From Paracoccus haematequi (GTDB lineage: Bacteria > Pseudomonadota > Alphaproteobacteria > Rhodobacterales > Rhodobacteraceae): a DNA stretch of 64,000 nucleotides. The DNA lies in NCBI GenBank assembly GCA_945881965.1, contig CAMCVS010000002.1, positions 62,001 to 126,000 on the forward strand, written 5' to 3'. Made by a program: the position numbers and the translations under genes. Below the pieces are notes generated by a model, which searched no databases, was not told the DNA's origin, and was given only the letters and a program-made list of their open reading frames with translations. This document shows positions 43,665 to 54,399 of the stretch, in pieces (positions within the stretch are counted from its first letter, which is position 1; every line of letters starts with the position of its first letter).

Positions 43665-45170
43665 TTAGCCTGCGCTGCCCCAGGCCTCGATCAGCGCCTG
43701 TTGCAGGCGCTTAGCGCGGCCATTCCACGGTGCGGCCCCCGGCGCGCTTTCGCGGTCTTCGGGTTTGATGCGGGCGCGGGCAGTGGCATCGACGGAGAAC
43801 ACCGCAAAAGCCAGCCGTGTGCCGGTGGGCGTGGTGATGTACCCCGCCAGCCCGGAGGCGAAATTCAGCGTGCCGGTTTTCGCCACCGCCTTGAGGGGAT
43901 GCGCCTGCGCCACCTGCCCCTTGGCATCACGCAGCGCGACGGGTTTCAACAGCGCGGGCAGCGCGGATTGCGCAGCGGGTGTCAGCAGCGCGCGCACCAT
44001 GCCATCCGCGGTGATCCGTGACGCATCCGACAGCCCGGAGTGATCGGCAAAGCTGTGCCCGGACAGGCCCAAGGTGGTCGCTGACCAACGCGCCATTTCG
44101 GCGCCCGATGCGGTCAGGCTGGCGGGCAGTTTCCCGGTGCGGGCGCGGCTGGCGGCAAGGCCGACCATCTCGGCGGTCAGGTTGGTTGAAAATTTCAGCA
44201 TGTCGCGCAGGATCACCGGCAGCGGATCGGAGACGCGCGCCGCCAAGGTGCGGCCTTGCGGGGCGGTGTCACTGCGGACCTCGGCGGGCAGGGTCACGCC
44301 GCGATCGCGCGCCAGCACACGAAACACTTCCGCCGCATAAAGATCGGGCCGCCGCACCGGCAGCCAACGCGATCCGCCCTTGCCCAGGGCCGCATTGGCT
44401 ACAGTCCAGTTCTCGACCCCGTCGCGGTCGGCATAGGTATAGATCGGCAGCGCACGGTTCACGATCGCGACGCGGGCGCTGCGCACGGCGGGGCGCAGGC
44501 TGTCGGACCGCGCGTCCATCGCCACGCCCCAGCCCTGCCCCTGCCGTCGCCATTCGAAATGCACGCGGTTGTAGTTCAGCGCGAGGCCGGAAATCGCCGG
44601 GTTATAGCCGACGTGATCGGGTTGATCGGGGTCGATCTGGCGCTGATAGGGCAGGGCCCCGCCCCAGACCAGAAACCGCCCCGTGATGCGTTTGACCCCC
44701 GTGGCCGCCAGCCGCCGCGCCAGATCGGCCAGCGCATCGGTATCCATCGTCGGATCGCCGCCGCCCGCCAGGATCAGATCGCCCTTGAGGGTGTCACCCT
44801 CCAGCGGGCCGGTGGCCAGCAGCCGCGTCTCGAACCGGTGCGCAGCCCCCAGGGCGTCCAGCGCATAGAGCGCGGTAATCGCCTTCAGCACGGATGCAGG
44901 CGGCAGCGCGGTGGCGGCGTTCACCGTATCGCGCATCTTGCCCGTTGCGGCATCCGCCACGGCCGCCCCGGTCTGGCCCGACAGGCGCGCGGTCTGCACG
45001 AGGCTGGCGGCGGTTCTCGCGGGCTTTGCGGCTGCAGGCGCGACCGTGGCGGCATCGGCCCGCGCGCGGGGGCGCAACGACACGGCCGGCGGCGCAGACA
45101 AGGACGCCCCCGGCAGGCACATGGCGGCAGCCGAGGTCAGGAATGCGCGTCTGGAAAAGGCGATCTTCAT
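43665..45170 (-). CDS. dacB: D-Ala-D-Ala carboxypeptidase/endopeptidase PBP4
   Basis: A 501-residue class C penicillin-binding protein of the PBP4 type. Active-site motifs: SxxK as SVLK (S93, K96), SxN as STN in KFSTNLTAEM, and KTGT near the end. The N-terminus is a strong twin-arginine signal (SRRAFLTSAA), which is unusual for a penicillin-binding protein. It trims or cuts peptide cross-links in the periplasm. Convergent with the L,D-transpeptidase gene. Confidence 0.92.
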   Translation of the reverse strand: MKIAFSRRAFLTSAAAMCLPGASLSAPPAVSLRPRARADAATVAPAAAKPARTAASLVQTARLSGQTGAAVADAATGKMRDTVNAATALPPASVLKAITALYALDALGAAHRFETRLLATGPLEGDTLKGDLILAGGGDPTMDTDALADLARRLAATGVKRITGRFLVWGGALPYQRQIDPDQPDHVGYNPAISGLALNYNRVHFEWRRQGQGWGVAMDARSDSLRPAVRSARVAIVNRALPIYTYADRDGVENWTVANAALGKGGSRWLPVRRPDLYAAEVFRVLARDRGVTLPAEVRSDTAPQGRTLAARVSDPLPVILRDMLKFSTNLTAEMVGLAASRARTGKLPASLTASGAEMARWSATTLGLSGHSFADHSGLSDASRITADGMVRALLTPAAQSALPALLKPVALRDAKGQVAQAHPLKAVAKTGTLNFASGLAGYITTPTGTRLAFAVFSVDATARARIKPEDRESAPGAAPWNGRAKRLQQALIEAWGSAG

Positions 45171-45241
45171 GGCGCGGAAACTAATCCACAGGCCGGGGCG
45201 CGGGCAAGCCCCGCGACTTCACGTTGTCGCTTGCTGCGTCT

Positions 45242-45844
45242 TCAGGACCGCCATTCGCCGCGCGCGCGGATACGCGAGGACGAGGCATCCACCATCGGCA
45301 TATCGATGAAACACCAGACCGGCGGCGCGATTTGCCCCAACAGGGGGGCCATGCGTTCGGGCAATGCGGCGGCTTGTGCAATCCGCGCGGCGCGGGACAG
45401 CCGCGCAGGCAGGCGTTGACCGGGCCGCGCCAGCACGCCGATGGGCGTTGTCGCCATGATCTGTTGCCAATCCTGCCAGCGGTGGAATTGCACCAGATTA
45501 TCCGCCCCCATCAGCCAGACAAACCGCGTGCCGGGATAAAGGCTGTGCAGCGCGGCCAGCGTCTGTGCGGTATAGCGCGTGCCAAGCTGGGCCTCGATAT
45601 CGGTGATCACCACGCGGGGATGCTGCATCACAGCGCGGGCGCGCGCCATCCGGGCGGGCAGCGCCGCAGGGCCGCGCGCCTTCAGCGGATTGCCGGGGGA
45701 TACCAGCCACCAGACCCGGTCCAGTTCGAACCGTTTCAGCGCCGCGCGGGTGATATGGGCGTGGCCTTCATGGGCAGGATCGAACGACCCGCCCAAGAGG
45801 CCGATCACTTGTCCCGGTTGGGCATATGGCAGTGTATGGCGCAT
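45242..45844 (-). CDS. nadD: Nicotinate-nucleotide adenylyltransferase
   Basis: A 200-residue nucleotidyltransferase that makes deamido-NAD from nicotinate mononucleotide. The signature [11 protein letters not shown] (18-28) and the C-terminal [10 protein letters not shown] (ISSTxIR-like) are present, plus [13 protein letters not shown] in the middle. I start at the ATG at 45844; the longer frame start is not conserved. In many alphaproteobacteria nadD lies near obg/proA/rsfS; here it lies between imuB and dacB. Confidence 0.92.
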   Translation of the reverse strand: MRHTLPYAQPGQVIGLLGGSFDPAHEGHAHITRAALKRFELDRVWWLVSPGNPLKARGPAALPARMARARAVMQHPRVVITDIEAQLGTRYTAQTLAALHSLYPGTRFVWLMGADNLVQFHRWQDWQQIMATTPIGVLARPGQRLPARLSRAARIAQAAALPERMAPLLGQIAPPVWCFIDMPMVDASSSRIRARGEWRS

Positions 45845-45893
45845 GCGCCGAAGGCGTAACGCAGGCCGCGCGCTTTGCCTAGGGGCTGTTGTT

Positions 45894-47543
45894 TCAACAG
45901 AAAGACCCCTGGCAGAACCAGTCCCCCGACCCTGTCTCGGCTGCGCGGTCGCGGGTGACGAACAGCCACAGCGCCTCGCCGCGATCCGTGATGACGCGCC
46001 AGTAATCGCGTTGCCCCGCGCGCCATGCGGGATCGTCCAGCCACCATTCGGGGGCGATGCGTTCGGGGCCTTGAGCATCTACGGTCGCATGATCGCGCCC
46101 ACGCCAGCGGAAGGTGGCGGGCGGGCGCAGGCTTGCAGGTCGTGGGCCCGCAGCGCCGAACACCGGCTCCGGTGGCCACAGCAACAGCGGGCGCGGGCGC
46201 GGCGGGGCGGGCCAGGAGCCGTCATGCGGGTCAGACCAGGCAGCGGCCAGCGTCAGGGCGGATTTTTCGGGGATATGGCTGTCGGCAGGGTGACGCCGCG
46301 TGATCGCCTCCATCCCGATGCGCGCGCCCAAGCGCCCGATCAGGTCATCCAGCGCGGTATTCCCCGCCAGCCTTGCCGCGACCGCATCGGCGGCGGCCAG
46401 ATGGCCCACGCTTTGCCGCAGGGTCAGCGGTTCGCTGCGCACGGCGACCAGCCGCAGCATGTCGATGCCGAACCCCGCGTCGATATCGCCCAACCGCAAC
46501 TGCAACAGCGGGCGGATACGGTCGGGGTCTGCGGTGGGGCGCGCCAGCGTGACGGTGATCGGATCACAGGTGCCATCCGCCCGCCACGGTTCAAACCGCA
46601 GGACGCGCGCGCCCATGCCGCGTGCGCGCAGATGGTCGCACAGGCGCGGCAACAGCCGGTCCAGCCCGGCGACGATATCCGGCATGAGCCCGATGGGGTC
46701 GGGCAGGGTCAGGCGCACCGCCTGCACCGCGTCCGGCGCGCCGGGGGAAATCGGTTCCGGCACCGACCCCAGCGCCTGATCCAGCCGCAGCACCAGACCT
46801 TGCCCGAACCGCCGCGCCAGCGCCGCGCGCGGCTGGCCATAGAGATCACCGATCCGCCGCAACCCCAGCCGCGCCAGCGCATCCAGCGTAGCGGGTTCCA
46901 GCCGCAGGGCGACCATCGGCAGGGCAGAGAGCGCGCCGTGGGTCTGCCCCTCGGGGGCGATGGTGGCGCGCGGCGGTGGGATCGCAGCGGGGCGCGCGGG
47001 GCGGGGATGGGCGCGTGACCGGGTGGCGCGGGCATCAACCGTGATCGCGTTGCCCGCATTGGGCCTGATCCCCGCCGCGCCGTGATGCGCCAGCGCCCAG
47101 GCCGCACCGGGCGTATCCGCCAGCCCCGCGCGCACCGTCAGCCCCATCTGCGCGCAATCGCCCGCGATGCGGTCACACAACCCCGCCTCGCCGCCGAACA
47201 GATGCGCGCAGCCGGTGATGTCCAGCCACAGGCCATCCGCGCCTTCGGTCGCCACCAGCGGCGAAAACCGCCCGGCCCAGCGGCGCAACCCGGCCAGAAA
47301 CCCCTGTTCCGCCGCCGGATTGCGCCGCCGGGTCTGCAAGCCGGGGCAGATCGCCATCGCCGCGCGCAAGCTTTGCCCCGGATGCAGCCCCGCCACCTCG
47401 GCCTGCGCCGTCACCGCCGTCAGCCACTGCGCGGCACCACGATCCTCGACCACGGCCAACAGCCCCGCGTCCGGGTCGCGGCGCAGCAGACGTTCCGCCC
47501 CAAGGCGCGGAAACCACAGGTTCAGGATGCGGCGGCGGGTCAT
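45894..47543 (-). CDS. imuB: Y-family polymerase-like mutagenesis protein ImuB
   Basis: A 549-residue catalytically dead Y-family polymerase homologue. It acts as the hub of the ImuABC (ImuA-ImuB-DnaE2) SOS mutagenesis complex. Visible parts: [19 protein letters not shown] at the start, [19 protein letters not shown] and [19 protein letters not shown]; no catalytic acidic pair is seen. The C-terminal third is long and proline/arginine-rich. A LexA box lies 14 bases before the ATG. Neither imuA nor dnaE2 is adjacent, which is atypical. Confidence 0.92.
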   Translation of the reverse strand: MTRRRILNLWFPRLGAERLLRRDPDAGLLAVVEDRGAAQWLTAVTAQAEVAGLHPGQSLRAAMAICPGLQTRRRNPAAEQGFLAGLRRWAGRFSPLVATEGADGLWLDITGCAHLFGGEAGLCDRIAGDCAQMGLTVRAGLADTPGAAWALAHHGAAGIRPNAGNAITVDARATRSRAHPRPARPAAIPPPRATIAPEGQTHGALSALPMVALRLEPATLDALARLGLRRIGDLYGQPRAALARRFGQGLVLRLDQALGSVPEPISPGAPDAVQAVRLTLPDPIGLMPDIVAGLDRLLPRLCDHLRARGMGARVLRFEPWRADGTCDPITVTLARPTADPDRIRPLLQLRLGDIDAGFGIDMLRLVAVRSEPLTLRQSVGHLAAADAVAARLAGNTALDDLIGRLGARIGMEAITRRHPADSHIPEKSALTLAAAWSDPHDGSWPAPPRPRPLLLWPPEPVFGAAGPRPASLRPPATFRWRGRDHATVDAQGPERIAPEWWLDDPAWRAGQRDYWRVITDRGEALWLFVTRDRAAETGSGDWFCQGSFC

Positions 47544-47556
47544 GATCCAAGTTTTT

Positions 47557-47571
47557 GTTCGCTAATTGTTC
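47557..47571. promoter_or_regulatory. LexA (SOS) box upstream of imuB
   Basis: GTTCGCTAATTGTTC is an exact GTTC-N7-GTTC, the alphaproteobacterial LexA operator. It is 14 bases before the imuB start and 109 bases before the divergent frmA start, so it most likely controls imuB. Confidence 0.9.
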
Positions 47572-47679
47572 TTATCTAGGCCGCGCGGACCCACGAGTCG
47601 AGTCACAGGCCACACAGCCGGGTTGCAATGCGCGCTCGCTTTCGCCAAGTCTGGGCGCGACCCGAACAGGAGACAGATC

Positions 47680-48810
<1,131 letters not shown>

Positions 48811-48814
48811 TCCC

Positions 48815-48842
48815 GTAGGGCGGATGCGAGCATCCGCCCTAC
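48815..48842. repeat. Palindromic intergenic repeat, family 1 (full copy)
   Basis: Two perfect 12-base arms, GTAGGGCGGATG and CATCCGCCCTAC, around CGAG. It starts four bases after the frmA stop and could also end its transcript. Confidence 0.88.
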
Positions 48843-48980
48843 AAGGGGTTCTCAGCGGCAGGGGCAGGCTATTTGTCGTTATGGTCTATCTGGCCCCTCA
48901 AACCTGCCCTTGAACCCAGACAGACAACAGGCGTAACGTTGCAACGCGTCTGGCGCTGACAGACCCAGATCAGGCTGCCT

Positions 48981-50063
48981 GTGACAGATCATCCGTCCCC
49001 ACCTCACCCCGTTGATATCCCGCTGACGTCTGTGGCGGATGATGCGGTGCGCGCGCGGCATGTCGCCTGGGCTGTGTTGCATGGCCTGCCAGCCGAGGAT
49101 GCAGCGCTTGCCGGTGAGGACCTGATCTGGCGGGTGGCGTCGGTGCAGCGGACGGCGGCGACCGGGTTGGGGCCGGACGGCGACCGCGCGCTGGGGTTGG
49201 GGCCATCGACAGGGTCTGGCACGCTGGCGGTGGGAGATTGGGTGACCGCCGATGACAACGGGCTGATCACACAGGTCTTGCCGCGCCGCGCCCTGTTGCA
49301 GCGGCGCGCGGCGGGGGTGGAACTGAAGACGCAGCTGATCTGCGCCAATGTCGACACGCTGTTCATCACAACGTCCTGCAACGCCGATTTCAACCCGGCG
49401 CGGCTGGAACGCTATCTGGCGCTGGCCTTGGATGCGCATGTCGCCCCGGTGATCCTGTTGACCAAGCCCGATCTGGCCGATGCCCCGCCTGAGGAATATG
49501 CCGCCCGCGCCCGCGCGTTGTCGCCCGCGCTGGCAGGGGTCATGGTGCTGGACGCGCGCGCGCCGGATGCGGCGGACAAGCTGGCAGTCTGGTTGGGGGT
49601 GGGGCAGACGGTGGCCTTTATCGGGTCATCGGGGGTTGGGAAATCCACGCTGCTGAATACGCTGACGGGGGGCGATCAGGCCACGGCAGGCGTGCGCAAG
49701 GGCGACCAGAAGGGCCGACACACCACCACGTCGCGGTCACTGTTGCCGCTGCCAACAGGTGGCTGGGTGATCGACATGCCGGGCATGCGCGAGATCGGCC
49801 TGCATGATGTGACGCTGGGGATTGAACGGGTGTTCGCCGATCTGGCCAAGCTGGCCGAGGCGTGCCGGTTCCGCGATTGCACCCATTGCCACGAACCGGG
49901 CTGTGCGGTGCTGGCGGGTGTGGCCGCAGGCGTGGTGGACCCGGATCGGCTGGCGCGCTGGCAGAAACTGCGCGACGAGGATGCGCTGAACGCGGACATC
50001 GTCGGCAAGACCCGGTCAGAGGCCCGCCGGATCAGCCGCGCACATCGCAAGCCGCCGCGCTAG
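48981..50063 (+). CDS. rsgA: Ribosome small-subunit-dependent GTPase RsgA
   Basis: A 360-residue circularly permuted GTPase for 30S subunit maturation. Order of G motifs: G4 TKPD (161-164), G1 GSSGVGKS (215-222), the switch at 247-252 and G3 DMPG (265-268), which is the permuted order. An OB fold precedes them (about 50-115), and a zinc finger follows with C295, C300, H302, C308. The start is a GTG at 48981 with weak ribosome-site support; the first 15 residues are proline-rich and could be trimmed. Confidence 0.93.
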   Translation: MTDHPSPPHPVDIPLTSVADDAVRARHVAWAVLHGLPAEDAALAGEDLIWRVASVQRTAATGLGPDGDRALGLGPSTGSGTLAVGDWVTADDNGLITQVLPRRALLQRRAAGVELKTQLICANVDTLFITTSCNADFNPARLERYLALALDAHVAPVILLTKPDLADAPPEEYAARARALSPALAGVMVLDARAPDAADKLAVWLGVGQTVAFIGSSGVGKSTLLNTLTGGDQATAGVRKGDQKGRHTTTSRSLLPLPTGGWVIDMPGMREIGLHDVTLGIERVFADLAKLAEACRFRDCTHCHEPGCAVLAGVAAGVVDPDRLARWQKLRDEDALNADIVGKTRSEARRISRAHRKPPR

Positions 50064-50091
50064 GGCGCGATGGCCCACCCCCATCTGCGCT

Positions 50092-50550
50092 TTAGATTTG
50101 AGCGGTGGCCCATGCCATCTGCGTAGGCGTTTCCACCGCGCAAGGCCGCACCGCGCGCAACCGGGTCAGCGCAGCATCCGGCCCTTCGCCTGTCATGACC
50201 ATCAGGCGGAGCGCCAGCATCCCCGATCGCCCGCAGCCGCCCCGGCAATGGAGCAGCACCCGTTCGCCCGCCGCCAGCGCGGCCAGCAGTGATGCTGCCA
50301 CGACAGGCCAGCGCGCCGCCGTGTCGCCCTCGGGGGTGCCGTAGTCCGCGATGGGCAGGTGCCACCAGCGCGCGCCGACCGCCTCGCCAAAGGGCTGGAC
50401 CGTCAACTGCGCCATTTCCGCCTCGGTCAGCAGGGTCACGACCTGCGCCGCCCCCCAGGCCCGGATTGCGGCCATGTCATCCGGGCCGGGCGCGGGGGAT
50501 ATCGCCAATTCCCCCGCCAGCACCGACAGCGCGTAAATCGCAAAGCCCAT
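50092..50550 (-). CDS. Tyrosine/dual-specificity phosphatase-like protein
   Basis: A 152-residue protein with the cysteine phosphatase loop HCRGGCGRSG (C102, R108) and a plausible general-acid aspartate (D69 in IADYGTP). Similar to small bacterial protein phosphatases of the CDKN3/PTP type. Two bases separate it from the metallopeptidase gene upstream, so the two are co-transcribed. Target unknown. Confidence 0.85.
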   Translation of the reverse strand: MGFAIYALSVLAGELAISPAPGPDDMAAIRAWGAAQVVTLLTEAEMAQLTVQPFGEAVGARWWHLPIADYGTPEGDTAARWPVVAASLLAALAAGERVLLHCRGGCGRSGMLALRLMVMTGEGPDAALTRLRAVRPCAVETPTQMAWATAQI

Positions 50551-50552
50551 GC

Positions 50553-51380
50553 TTACAGCGACCGCGCCGCGAAGGTGTCGCAGGCCGCGACGCTGCCTTT
50601 GTCATAGCCGGTGGAAAACCACCGCATCCGCTGCGCGCTGGTGCCGTGCGTAAAGGTATGCGGCTGGGGCACGCGGCCCGCGCGCTTTTGCAGGGTGTCG
50701 TCGCCGATCTGTTTGGCGGCGTTGAGGGCTTCTTCCAGATCGCCCGGTTCCAGCAGGCCATCGACCGACCGCGCCCAGACCCCCGACAGGCAATCCGCCT
50801 GCAATTCCAGCCGCACGGTCAGGGCGTTGGCCTGCGCCTCGCCCGCGGCCTGACGGCGCTGATTGACCTGCCCCAGGATGCCCAGCTGGTTCTGCACATG
50901 ATGAGCCACTTCATGCGCGATCACATAGGCGGCGGCAAAATCGCCCTTGGCGCCCAGTTGCCGGGCCATCGTGGCAAAGAAATCGGTGTCGAGATAGGCC
51001 TTTTGATCCGCCGGACAGTAGAACGGCCCGGTTGCCCCCGACGCGCCGCCGCAGGGCGATTGCGTGACGCCCGCGAACAGCACCAACACCGGGGGCTGAT
51101 AGGCGCGGCCCAGTTGGTCGCGGAACACCTGTGCCCAGACCTGCTCGGTCGTCGCCAGCACCTGCGCCGAAAACTGCGCGGCGTGGTCATCGGCGGCGGT
51201 GGTTTGGCGTGGGGCGTCACCGGTGGCCCCTTGCAACAACGGCGTCACATCCACGCCGGTGAAATAGCCCAGCGCCAGCACCAACAGCAGCCCCACGCCA
51301 CCGATCCGCCCCGGACCACCGCCACCAGACCGCCGCCGATCCTCGACATTCCGGCTTTCGCGTATGCCCCGTAACCGCAT
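50553..51380 (-). CDS. Neutral zinc metallopeptidase (YpfJ family)
   Basis: A 275-residue inner-membrane-anchored peptidase of the putative neutral zinc metallopeptidase family. It has one transmembrane helix (about 29-41) and a zinc site HEVAHH (H156, E157, H160). Family blocks are CGGASGATGPFYCPADQKAYLDTDFF and LELQADCLSGVWA (further metal ligand). The ATG at 51380 follows a G-run. The mature part faces the periplasm; no substrate is known. Confidence 0.92.
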   Translation of the reverse strand: MRLRGIRESRNVEDRRRSGGGGPGRIGGVGLLLVLALGYFTGVDVTPLLQGATGDAPRQTTAADDHAAQFSAQVLATTEQVWAQVFRDQLGRAYQPPVLVLFAGVTQSPCGGASGATGPFYCPADQKAYLDTDFFATMARQLGAKGDFAAAYVIAHEVAHHVQNQLGILGQVNQRRQAAGEAQANALTVRLELQADCLSGVWARSVDGLLEPGDLEEALNAAKQIGDDTLQKRAGRVPQPHTFTHGTSAQRMRWFSTGYDKGSVAACDTFAARSL

Positions 51381-51453
51381 GATGCCCCCGCCCGCTGGTT
51401 TCGCGGCCAGACTGGCATGATCGCGCGCAGGGGCAAAGCCCGGAAATACCGGG

Positions 51454-52440
51454 TCAGGTGCTGATGCGGATATCCGCGCGCGCCAAACCCTGCCCGCCCT
51501 TGACCAGCGCCACCACCACGCCATTGATCGCCACCGCAGCATCCGCCGTGCCTGCCACGTCGGCGACGCTGACCGGATCGACGGGCGCATCCGTCGGCGA
51601 TACGGGCGCGGGGGCGCGCAACAGCGCGGGCGTGCCTTCCAGCACAAGCACATCCTCGCCGCGCACGAAATCGGTGATGGTCATCGGCTGATAGCCCGTC
51701 AGATCGGCCCCGAACAGGTCAAGCGTGATCGTATCGGCCCCCGCCCCGCCGGTGACCTGATCGCCCTGATCGACGAACAGCGCATCGCGCCCGAACCCGC
51801 CATCGACGGTGTCGGGTGACAGCGCGTCCTGATCCACCGCCACGATCACATCGCGGCCCTGCTGGCCCTGCAACAGGTTGGCCCCAAAGCCGTCCGCGAT
51901 GAAATCATCGCCCGCGCCGCCCGCTACGGTATCGTTGCCGCCTTCGGTCACGGCGTCGGGTGCGAAGACGCTGAAATCAGATTCGACGGTCAGTTGATCA
52001 TCCGGGCCTGTCACCGTGCGGCTGTCGGACCCATAGACATCATCGCCGTCGCCCAGCCGGACCCGGTCATCGCCCGCACCGCCCGCCGCGCTGTCATCGC
52101 CCGCGCCGGTGTCGATGCGGTCATTGCCCCCGCCCGCCAGCACCAGATCGTCGCCGCCTTGCGTGGCCAGTTCCTGCGCGCCTTGGGTGAACACGATGCT
52201 GGTCAGCACTGCATCCGCCTCGGTTTGCGTGATCTCGCCTTCGGTGACCAGATCATCGAGGTTCGTCGTGAACCCGGTGCGATAGGACGCATCGCTGATG
52301 ATATCATCGCCCTCGCTGCCTGTGATGGTGTCAGGCCCGGTGCTGGTGCCCGTATCGTCCGCGTCCGACGTGCCGCCACCGATCAACGCGGTCAGCGCAA
52401 AGGCCGCGCCCAGCCCCAGAATGATCAACAAAGCCGCCAT
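51454..52440 (-). CDS. Membrane-anchored RTX-like calcium-binding repeat protein
   Basis: A 328-residue acidic protein. It starts with a single hydrophobic helix (AALLIILGLGAAFALTALIG) and then nonapeptide RTX-type repeats (GGDDLVLAGGGNDRIDTGAG, GDDSAAGGAGDDRVRLGDGDD, GGAGDDFIADGFGAN) that form calcium-binding beta rolls. There is no protease or lipase domain and no clear type I secretion tail, so it is probably held at the membrane rather than secreted. AAAGGA lies eight bases before the ATG at 52440. Function unknown. Confidence 0.85.
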   Translation of the reverse strand: MAALLIILGLGAAFALTALIGGGTSDADDTGTSTGPDTITGSEGDDIISDASYRTGFTTNLDDLVTEGEITQTEADAVLTSIVFTQGAQELATQGGDDLVLAGGGNDRIDTGAGDDSAAGGAGDDRVRLGDGDDVYGSDSRTVTGPDDQLTVESDFSVFAPDAVTEGGNDTVAGGAGDDFIADGFGANLLQGQQGRDVIVAVDQDALSPDTVDGGFGRDALFVDQGDQVTGGAGADTITLDLFGADLTGYQPMTITDFVRGEDVLVLEGTPALLRAPAPVSPTDAPVDPVSVADVAGTADAAVAINGVVVALVKGGQGLARADIRIST

Positions 52441-52603
52441 CGCGGATATCCTTTTTCCTGCATCGTGCTGCACCAACCCTTGCCCGCAGAAAACGGCCAA
52501 TCTTGGTTGATGCCGTGGCAAAGCCCGCGCCATCACCCTTGCCGCAATAGACCTTGGCCGCCGGTCAGACTACAGTTGCAGCAACCGACGGACAGGACAG
52601 ACC

Positions 52604-54340
52604 ATGACCCTTGACCCCGCAACGCCCGCCGCCAAGCCCTATCAGGTGCTGGCGCGCAAATACCGGCCCGAAACATTCGCCGATCTGGTCGGGCAGGATG
52701 CCATGGTGCGCACGTTGAAGAACGCCTTTGCGGCGGGGCGGATTGCGCAAGCGTTCATCATGACCGGCATCCGGGGCACCGGCAAGACGACGACGGCGCG
52801 GATCATCGCCAAGGGCATCAACTGTATCGGCCCGGATGGCAGTGGCGGTCCGACCACCGAACCCTGCGGGGTCTGCGAGCATTGCGTGGCGATCATGGAA
52901 GGCCGCCATGTCGATGTGATGGAAATGGACGCCGCATCCCGCACCGGCGTCGGCGACATCCGCGAGATCATCGATTCGGTCGCCTATCGCGCGGCCTCTG
53001 CCCGCTACAAGATCTACATCATCGACGAGGTTCACATGCTGTCCACCAGCGCTTTCAACGCACTGTTGAAAACGCTGGAAGAACCGCCGCCGCATGTCAA
53101 ATTCATCTTTGCCACCACCGAAATCCGCAAGGTGCCGGTGACGGTGCTATCGCGCTGCCAGCGGTTCGACCTGCGCCGGATCGAACCCGAGGTAATGCTG
53201 ACGCTGTTGCGCCGTATCGCCGCTGCCGAAGGCGCGCAGATCACCGATGACGCGCTGGCCTTGATTACGCGCGCCGCCGAAGGATCGGCGCGGGATGCCA
53301 CATCGCTGTTGGATCAGGCGATTTCGCATGGTGCGGGCGAAACCACCGCCGATCAGGTGCGCGCGATGCTGGGGTTGGCGGACCGGGGCCGGGTCATGGA
53401 CCTGTTCGATATGGTGATGCGCGGCGACGCGGCGGGTGCATTGGCGGAACTGGGCGCGCAATATGCCGATGGGGCTGATCCCATCGCCGTGCTGCGCGAT
53501 CTGGCTGAGGTGACGCATTGGGTGTCGGTGGTGAAACTGACCCCCGAGGCGGCGATGGACCCCACGGTGTCGCCCGATGAACGCGCGCGCGGGCTGGTCA
53601 TGGCGGGCGCACTGTCGATGCGGGTGTTGGCGCGGATGTGGCAGATGCTGCTGAAAGCGCTGGAAGAGGTCAGCGCAGCGCCGAACAGCATGATGGCCGC
53701 CGAGATGGCGGTGATCCGCATGACGCATGTGGCCGATCTGCCTTCGCCCGAAGACCTGCGGCGTCGTCTGGATGACGCGATGCCCAAGGGCGGCCCGCCG
53801 CGCTTTGCCGTGACGCCTGCCGCCACATCTGCCCCGAATGCGATCGCGCGCAGCGTTGCCCCGACGGGCGGCGCGCTGCCCGTGCAGGCAGGCGATCAGG
53901 CGCTGGCCGCCTATCCGACCTTTGATCATGTCGTGGACCTGATCCGCGCCAACCGCGACATGAAACTGTTGATCGAGGTGGAAACCTGCCTGCGGCTGGC
54001 CGCCTATCGCCCTGGCCGGATCGAGGTGACCCTGACGCCCGATGCCCCTGCCGATCTGGCTGCGCGGCTGGGCGCGCGGCTGCAAGGCTGGACCCTTGCA
54101 CGCTGGGCGGTGACGCTGGTCAATACCGCGACCACTGCCACCATTGCCGAGGCCCGTGATGCCGATGACACCCGCCTGCGCCGCGCCGCCGCGCAGCATC
54201 CCATGGTGCAATCCGTCATGGCCGCCTTTCCCAACGCCCGCATCAGCGCCATCCGAACGCCCGAAGTGCAGGCACAGGCCGCCATCACGCAGGCTCTGCC
54301 CGAGGTCGAAGATGAATGGGACCCCTTCGAAGACGGTTGA
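52604..54340 (+). CDS. dnaX: DNA polymerase III gamma/tau subunit
   Basis: A 578-residue clamp-loader ATPase. Walker A is GIRGTGKT (55-62), zinc cysteines C74, C88, C91, C94, and Walker B DEVH (141-144). The sensor motif is followed by the tau region, with an alanine-rich linker and a C-terminal alpha-interaction part. The gene starts a dnaX-ybaB-recR cluster, the usual bacterial order. I did not see a clear slippery A-run for gamma frameshifting. Confidence 0.95.
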   Translation: MTLDPATPAAKPYQVLARKYRPETFADLVGQDAMVRTLKNAFAAGRIAQAFIMTGIRGTGKTTTARIIAKGINCIGPDGSGGPTTEPCGVCEHCVAIMEGRHVDVMEMDAASRTGVGDIREIIDSVAYRAASARYKIYIIDEVHMLSTSAFNALLKTLEEPPPHVKFIFATTEIRKVPVTVLSRCQRFDLRRIEPEVMLTLLRRIAAAEGAQITDDALALITRAAEGSARDATSLLDQAISHGAGETTADQVRAMLGLADRGRVMDLFDMVMRGDAAGALAELGAQYADGADPIAVLRDLAEVTHWVSVVKLTPEAAMDPTVSPDERARGLVMAGALSMRVLARMWQMLLKALEEVSAAPNSMMAAEMAVIRMTHVADLPSPEDLRRRLDDAMPKGGPPRFAVTPAATSAPNAIARSVAPTGGALPVQAGDQALAAYPTFDHVVDLIRANRDMKLLIEVETCLRLAAYRPGRIEVTLTPDAPADLAARLGARLQGWTLARWAVTLVNTATTATIAEARDADDTRLRRAAAQHPMVQSVMAAFPNARISAIRTPEVQAQAAITQALPEVEDEWDPFEDG

Positions 54341-54399
54341 CGCTTGCCGCGCCCCCTTGCGCCTGCGATAACCCGCAAAACCTTTGACAGGAGACACCC

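Noticed and set aside
48856-48912. GGGCAGG / CCTGCCC inverted repeat before rsgA
   Set aside because: Seven-base arms with a loop of over 35 bases in G/C-rich sequence can easily arise by chance; no other support.
52604-54340. Programmed frameshift site in dnaX
   Set aside because: No A-run slippery sequence with a following hairpin could be found; gamma, if made, would need another mechanism.
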